Positions 6,172 to 8,371 of a DNA stretch of 8,371 bases are shown here, in pieces; positions within the stretch are counted from its first letter, which is position 1, and each line of letters opens with the position of its first letter. The position numbers were made by a program, and so were the translations under genes. The stretch is from Dehalococcoidales bacterium (lineage in GTDB: Bacteria; Chloroflexota; Dehalococcoidia; Dehalococcoidales; RBG-16-60-22). The stretch covers positions 1-8,371 of the forward strand of contig JAUVXN010000053.1 of assembly GCA_030603605.1 (NCBI GenBank). Reading direction: 5' to 3'. The notes under the pieces were generated by a model. The model saw only the letters and a program-made list of their open reading frames with translations. It was not told where the DNA came from and searched no databases.

Positions 6172-7287
6172 TCAATGCACTTCTGCCTCGTCAGTACCTC
6201 TTTGTGCTCTTGCTTCCTGCAGGCAGTAGAGAGGTTGACCTTTCGATACCGGTTCGAAACAGCGATTACAGGAAATACACTTCGCGGGAGCGGTATCTCC
6301 GCTCTTCCATCTTGCCAATAAATCTGGCTCACGTATAAACGGACGTGAAATCGATATCATATCCGCATCGCCACTTTGTATGATTTCATTGGCAAGTGAA
6401 ATTGTCCTGATACCTCCCACTTCCGCCACTGGTACCCGTACTACTTTTTTCACAGCAGCGGATTCCTCACGGAAATAGGCTTTCTCTGGCTCTTTAGGAT
6501 CGGTGGCATGAACACCCGTTCCTATCCCAACGCTCACTTCAACAGCGTTCAGGCCATTTTCTACCATCTGGCGGGCAGTCTCTACACCTTCTTCCAGAGA
6601 GACGCCACCTTCTATGTAATCACGCACACCCAGCTTGATAAGAAGTGGGAAGTCATCGCCGAGAGCATTTCTGACTCGTCGAATCACTTCCAGCGGGAAT
6701 TGACGGCGATTCTCCGAATTACCGCCCCATTTGTCCTTTCTCTTATTAAATGTCGGCGTCAGGAACTGGCTGATCAGGTAACCGTGTGCACCGTGAAGCT
6801 GCACTGCATCAAAGCCCGCTTCTCTGCCCCTGACCGCCCCTGCCACGAAATCATTGATGATTGCCTCGATTATTTCCTCCGTCATCTGGGTGTGAAGGTA
6901 TCGGGAGTTGGGAAGGCAGGATACTGCCAGGGGAATAATACGCCTATTACGCAAATAACTGGAACTAAAGCCTGAGTGGACAATCTGCACGGCTATCTTC
7001 GAACCGCCTGCATGCACAGCATCTGTCATGCGCTTCAGGCCGGGAATGAGGTCATCATGGTAAATGCCGTATTGACCTGGGTTAGCCTGGCCATGTGGAG
7101 AAACAAACATATATCCCGAGACAATCAGCCCAATTTCCCCTTTGCCCAAGACCGAGTACATTTCAACTGACTTGTCCGTGACCGCACCTGAGGCATCAGC
7201 GGTTGCGTCCCAGGTAGCCGACCTCATAATGCGGTTTGGGAGCTCCATCTTACCTATTTTGATGGGTTCAAAGAGCTTCAATCCCAT
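6172..7287 (-). CDS. Old Yellow Enzyme-type NADH:flavin oxidoreductase
   Basis: The protein has 371 residues and is a single FMN-binding TIM barrel of the Old Yellow Enzyme / 2,4-dienoyl-CoA reductase class. Visible marks are NRIMRSATWDATAD near the N-terminus, VQLHGAHGYLISQFLTP with the substrate-binding pair His165/His168, NKRKDKWGGNSENRR after it, a phosphate-loop region AEVGGIRT (288-295), and ISISRPFIREPDLL (311-324). The tail carries CISCNRC followed by a fourth Cys355, an iron-sulfur-like motif (C337, C340, C343, C355) as in dienoyl-CoA reductases, where the second spacing is usually three residues instead of two. The C-terminal FAD/NAD domains of the roughly 670-residue reductases are absent. 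The segment at 107-135 between QIVHSG and MTEEI is short and lacks the usual GPS stretch. It probably reduces activated C=C bonds; the substrate is unknown. It lies 198 bases after the M42 peptidase stop and is likely transcribed separately from the TIR block. Confidence 0.92.
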   Translation of the reverse strand: MGLKLFEPIKIGKMELPNRIMRSATWDATADASGAVTDKSVEMYSVLGKGEIGLIVSGYMFVSPHGQANPGQYGIYHDDLIPGLKRMTDAVHAGGSKIAVQIVHSGFSSSYLRNRRIIPLAVSCLPNSRYLHTQMTEEIIEAIINDFVAGAVRGREAGFDAVQLHGAHGYLISQFLTPTFNKRKDKWGGNSENRRQFPLEVIRRVRNALGDDFPLLIKLGVRDYIEGGVSLEEGVETARQMVENGLNAVEVSVGIGTGVHATDPKEPEKAYFREESAAVKKVVRVPVAEVGGIRTISLANEIIQSGDADMISISRPFIREPDLLARWKSGDTAPAKCISCNRCFEPVSKGQPLYCLQEARAQRGTDEAEVH

Positions 7288-7485
7288 AGAGTCTACCTTC
7301 CAATTCTAACATGATATCAGCGGGTCAGGCTGAAAGGTCGGTGGGATTTGAGGATAGCTTGAGGTTCTATCAAAGGATTGAACAGTCCCGAGTCCTGTTT
7401 GATACCACGGATTGCACAAAAGTCAGAATTGTTTGATCACTCTTCCGAGGAATGTTGACCGACAGTCCAATGTATTAGGATATCC
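7288..7485. other. Intergenic gap between the M42 peptidase and flavin oxidoreductase genes
   Basis: No gene is seen. TGTTTGAT occurs twice on the plus strand (7396-7403 and 7430-7437, 34 bases apart), and a 10-base palindrome AGGATATCCT at 7477-7486 touches the peptidase stop codon. No convincing promoter or terminator could be made out, although a promoter for the flavin oxidoreductase would be expected here. A weak AAGG about ten bases before 7287 may serve as its ribosome site. Confidence 0.4.
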
Positions 7486-8371
7486 TTACGAATCTGCAGT
7501 AGAAGAAGTCAATGCGGCGACTGTCTCTTTATCCAAAGCTTGTACGAGTGCCGTCACTAGCGCAGAAGTATGATCAAAATCATCGCGACGAAGAACTGCA
7601 TTGTGGCTATGAATATGTCGGGTCGGCACGCCTAGAACCACCGCGGGTACACCTGTTCTGTGTAAATGGATTGCCCCGCCGTCGGTCGCTCCTCTTCCCC
7701 TGGTTGACATCTGAAGTGGAATATTGAGCTTCTTGGCAGTATCAATCACCATGTCGCGAAGTTTGAGGTTAGGTATCATACGGGCATCACAGACCAACAA
7801 CGTTGGACCACCTCCAAGTTTTGTGGCTGATTCTTCTGGCTTGATACCTGGGACGTCACCAGCGATGTCTATCTCTAGGATGATGGCTACATCGGGATTG
7901 ATGACCTCAGCGCTGGTGGTTGCTCCTCTCAAACCAACCTCCTCTTGTACCGTAGCTACGCCGTAAATAGCGTTGGGGTGCTCTTTGCCCATCAATTTCT
8001 GTAGTACAGTAATAACCAGAGCACAACCAACCCGATCATCAAAGGCCTTGGCCATATAGGCCTTTGTGTCAGGCGAAACCACGAATTCGCTAACGGGTAC
8101 AATGGGGTCCCCTACGCGAACACCGGCATCCTCAACTTCTTGCTGCGATGTTGCCCCGATATCTATGTACATGTCCTTCTTCTCAACGACTTTCTTGCGC
8201 TCCTCCTCGGAGAGGAGATGCGGGGCCTTTGCACCTATCACTCCAAGTATGCTACCTTTATTGGTTTTGATACGCACTCGGTGTCCGAGCAAGACTTGAT
8301 CCCACCAACCTCCCAGAGGCGTGAATCTTAAAAATCCTTCTTTGGTAATGAGTTTGACCATGAAACCAATC
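7486..8371 (-). CDS. M42 family aminopeptidase (TET type), N-terminus outside the window
   Basis: This is the C-terminal 295 or so residues of a metallo-aminopeptidase, a family usually near 350 residues. The frame stays open to the window edge: codons before the Met at 8361 read Ile-Gly-Phe, matching the family stretch AHMDE(I/V)G(F/L)MV. That Met is therefore internal, and the first zinc histidine lies outside the window. Counting from that Met, visible metal and catalytic residues are Asp108 in KAFDDRVG, Glu140-Glu141 in VQEEVGLRG (general base and zinc ligand), Asp165 in LEIDIAGDVPG, and His251 in RHIHSHNAV. M42 enzymes form large cytoplasmic tetrahedral 12-mers that trim short peptides. 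RGRGATDGGAIHLHRTGVP is also typical of the family. Stop is TAA at 7488-7486. The context is ordinary metabolism and I see no link to the TIR-led block. Confidence 0.94.
   Translation of the reverse strand, partial: IGFMVKLITKEGFLRFTPLGGWWDQVLLGHRVRIKTNKGSILGVIGAKAPHLLSEEERKKVVEKKDMYIDIGATSQQEVEDAGVRVGDPIVPVSEFVVSPDTKAYMAKAFDDRVGCALVITVLQKLMGKEHPNAIYGVATVQEEVGLRGATTSAEVINPDVAIILEIDIAGDVPGIKPEESATKLGGGPTLLVCDARMIPNLKLRDMVIDTAKKLNIPLQMSTRGRGATDGGAIHLHRTGVPAVVLGVPTRHIHSHNAVLRRDDFDHTSALVTALVQALDKETVAALTSSTADS

Noticed and set aside
6108..6338. A plus-strand frame and possible insertion-sequence remnant near the flavin oxidoreductase 3' end
   Set aside because: The translation has no transposase motif and half of it is antisense to the oxidoreductase; no paired terminal repeats or target duplication could be found.
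8359..8361. ATG at 8361 as the true start of the M42 peptidase
   Set aside because: The frame is open to the window edge and the preceding Ile-Gly-Phe codons match the conserved family sequence, so this Met is internal.
1..8371. CRISPR array, tRNA or rRNA gene
   Set aside because: No regularly spaced repeats and no tRNA cloverleaf or rRNA-like stretch were seen on either strand.

Overview
The window holds six protein-coding genes of probable bacterial origin, plus one gene fragment at each edge counted among them: a metallopeptidase tail at the left and an M42 aminopeptidase at the right. GC content looks close to 50 percent by eye. Starts include clear Shine-Dalgarno-led ATGs and there is one consensus sigma-70-type promoter. 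The C-terminal surface module of the TIR protein and the GTRYVFTSW-type module of the caspase resemble modules I recall from Chloroflexota (Dehalococcoidia-like) and some archaea. A Chloroflexota-like, possibly anaerobic, uncultured bacterium is therefore a reasonable but weak guess.

Layout. Bases 1-232 (+) are the 3' end of a YgjP/DUF45 zinc metallopeptidase. Everything else reads on the minus strand. In transcription order from the right: an M42 aminopeptidase cut by the window edge (8371-7486), an Old Yellow Enzyme-type flavin oxidoreductase (7287-6172), a 337-base intergenic region with a consensus promoter, then four genes: TIR-transmembrane-surface-domain protein (5834-4632), Nudix hydrolase (4544-4134), a RelA/SpoT synthetase-TPR-SLOG-RyR fusion (4073-1578) and a secreted caspase-like protease (1339-278). 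The caspase gene converges on the metallopeptidase gene with 45 bases between them.

The four-gene block 278-5834 is the notable part. It combines a TIR domain with the NADase glutamate position filled, a Nudix enzyme able in principle to hydrolyse nucleoside-diphosphate-linked compounds, a (p)ppGpp-synthetase-like domain with its key acidic residues kept and fused to a nucleotide-sensing SLOG domain and an RyR domain, and a caspase-like effector. Each of these families is known from bacterial nucleotide-based conflict and immune signalling. I do not recognise this exact combination as a named system. The first three genes are tightly spaced (87 and 60 bases) behind one strong promoter. The caspase follows after a 238-base gap with strong RNA hairpin potential and may be a separate unit. 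Two features complicate a simple intracellular abortive-infection model: the TIR protein has a membrane anchor with an outward-facing domain, and the caspase has a signal peptide. An envelope-linked stress or damage-signalling module is an equally good reading. The two genes to the right look like ordinary metabolic genes.
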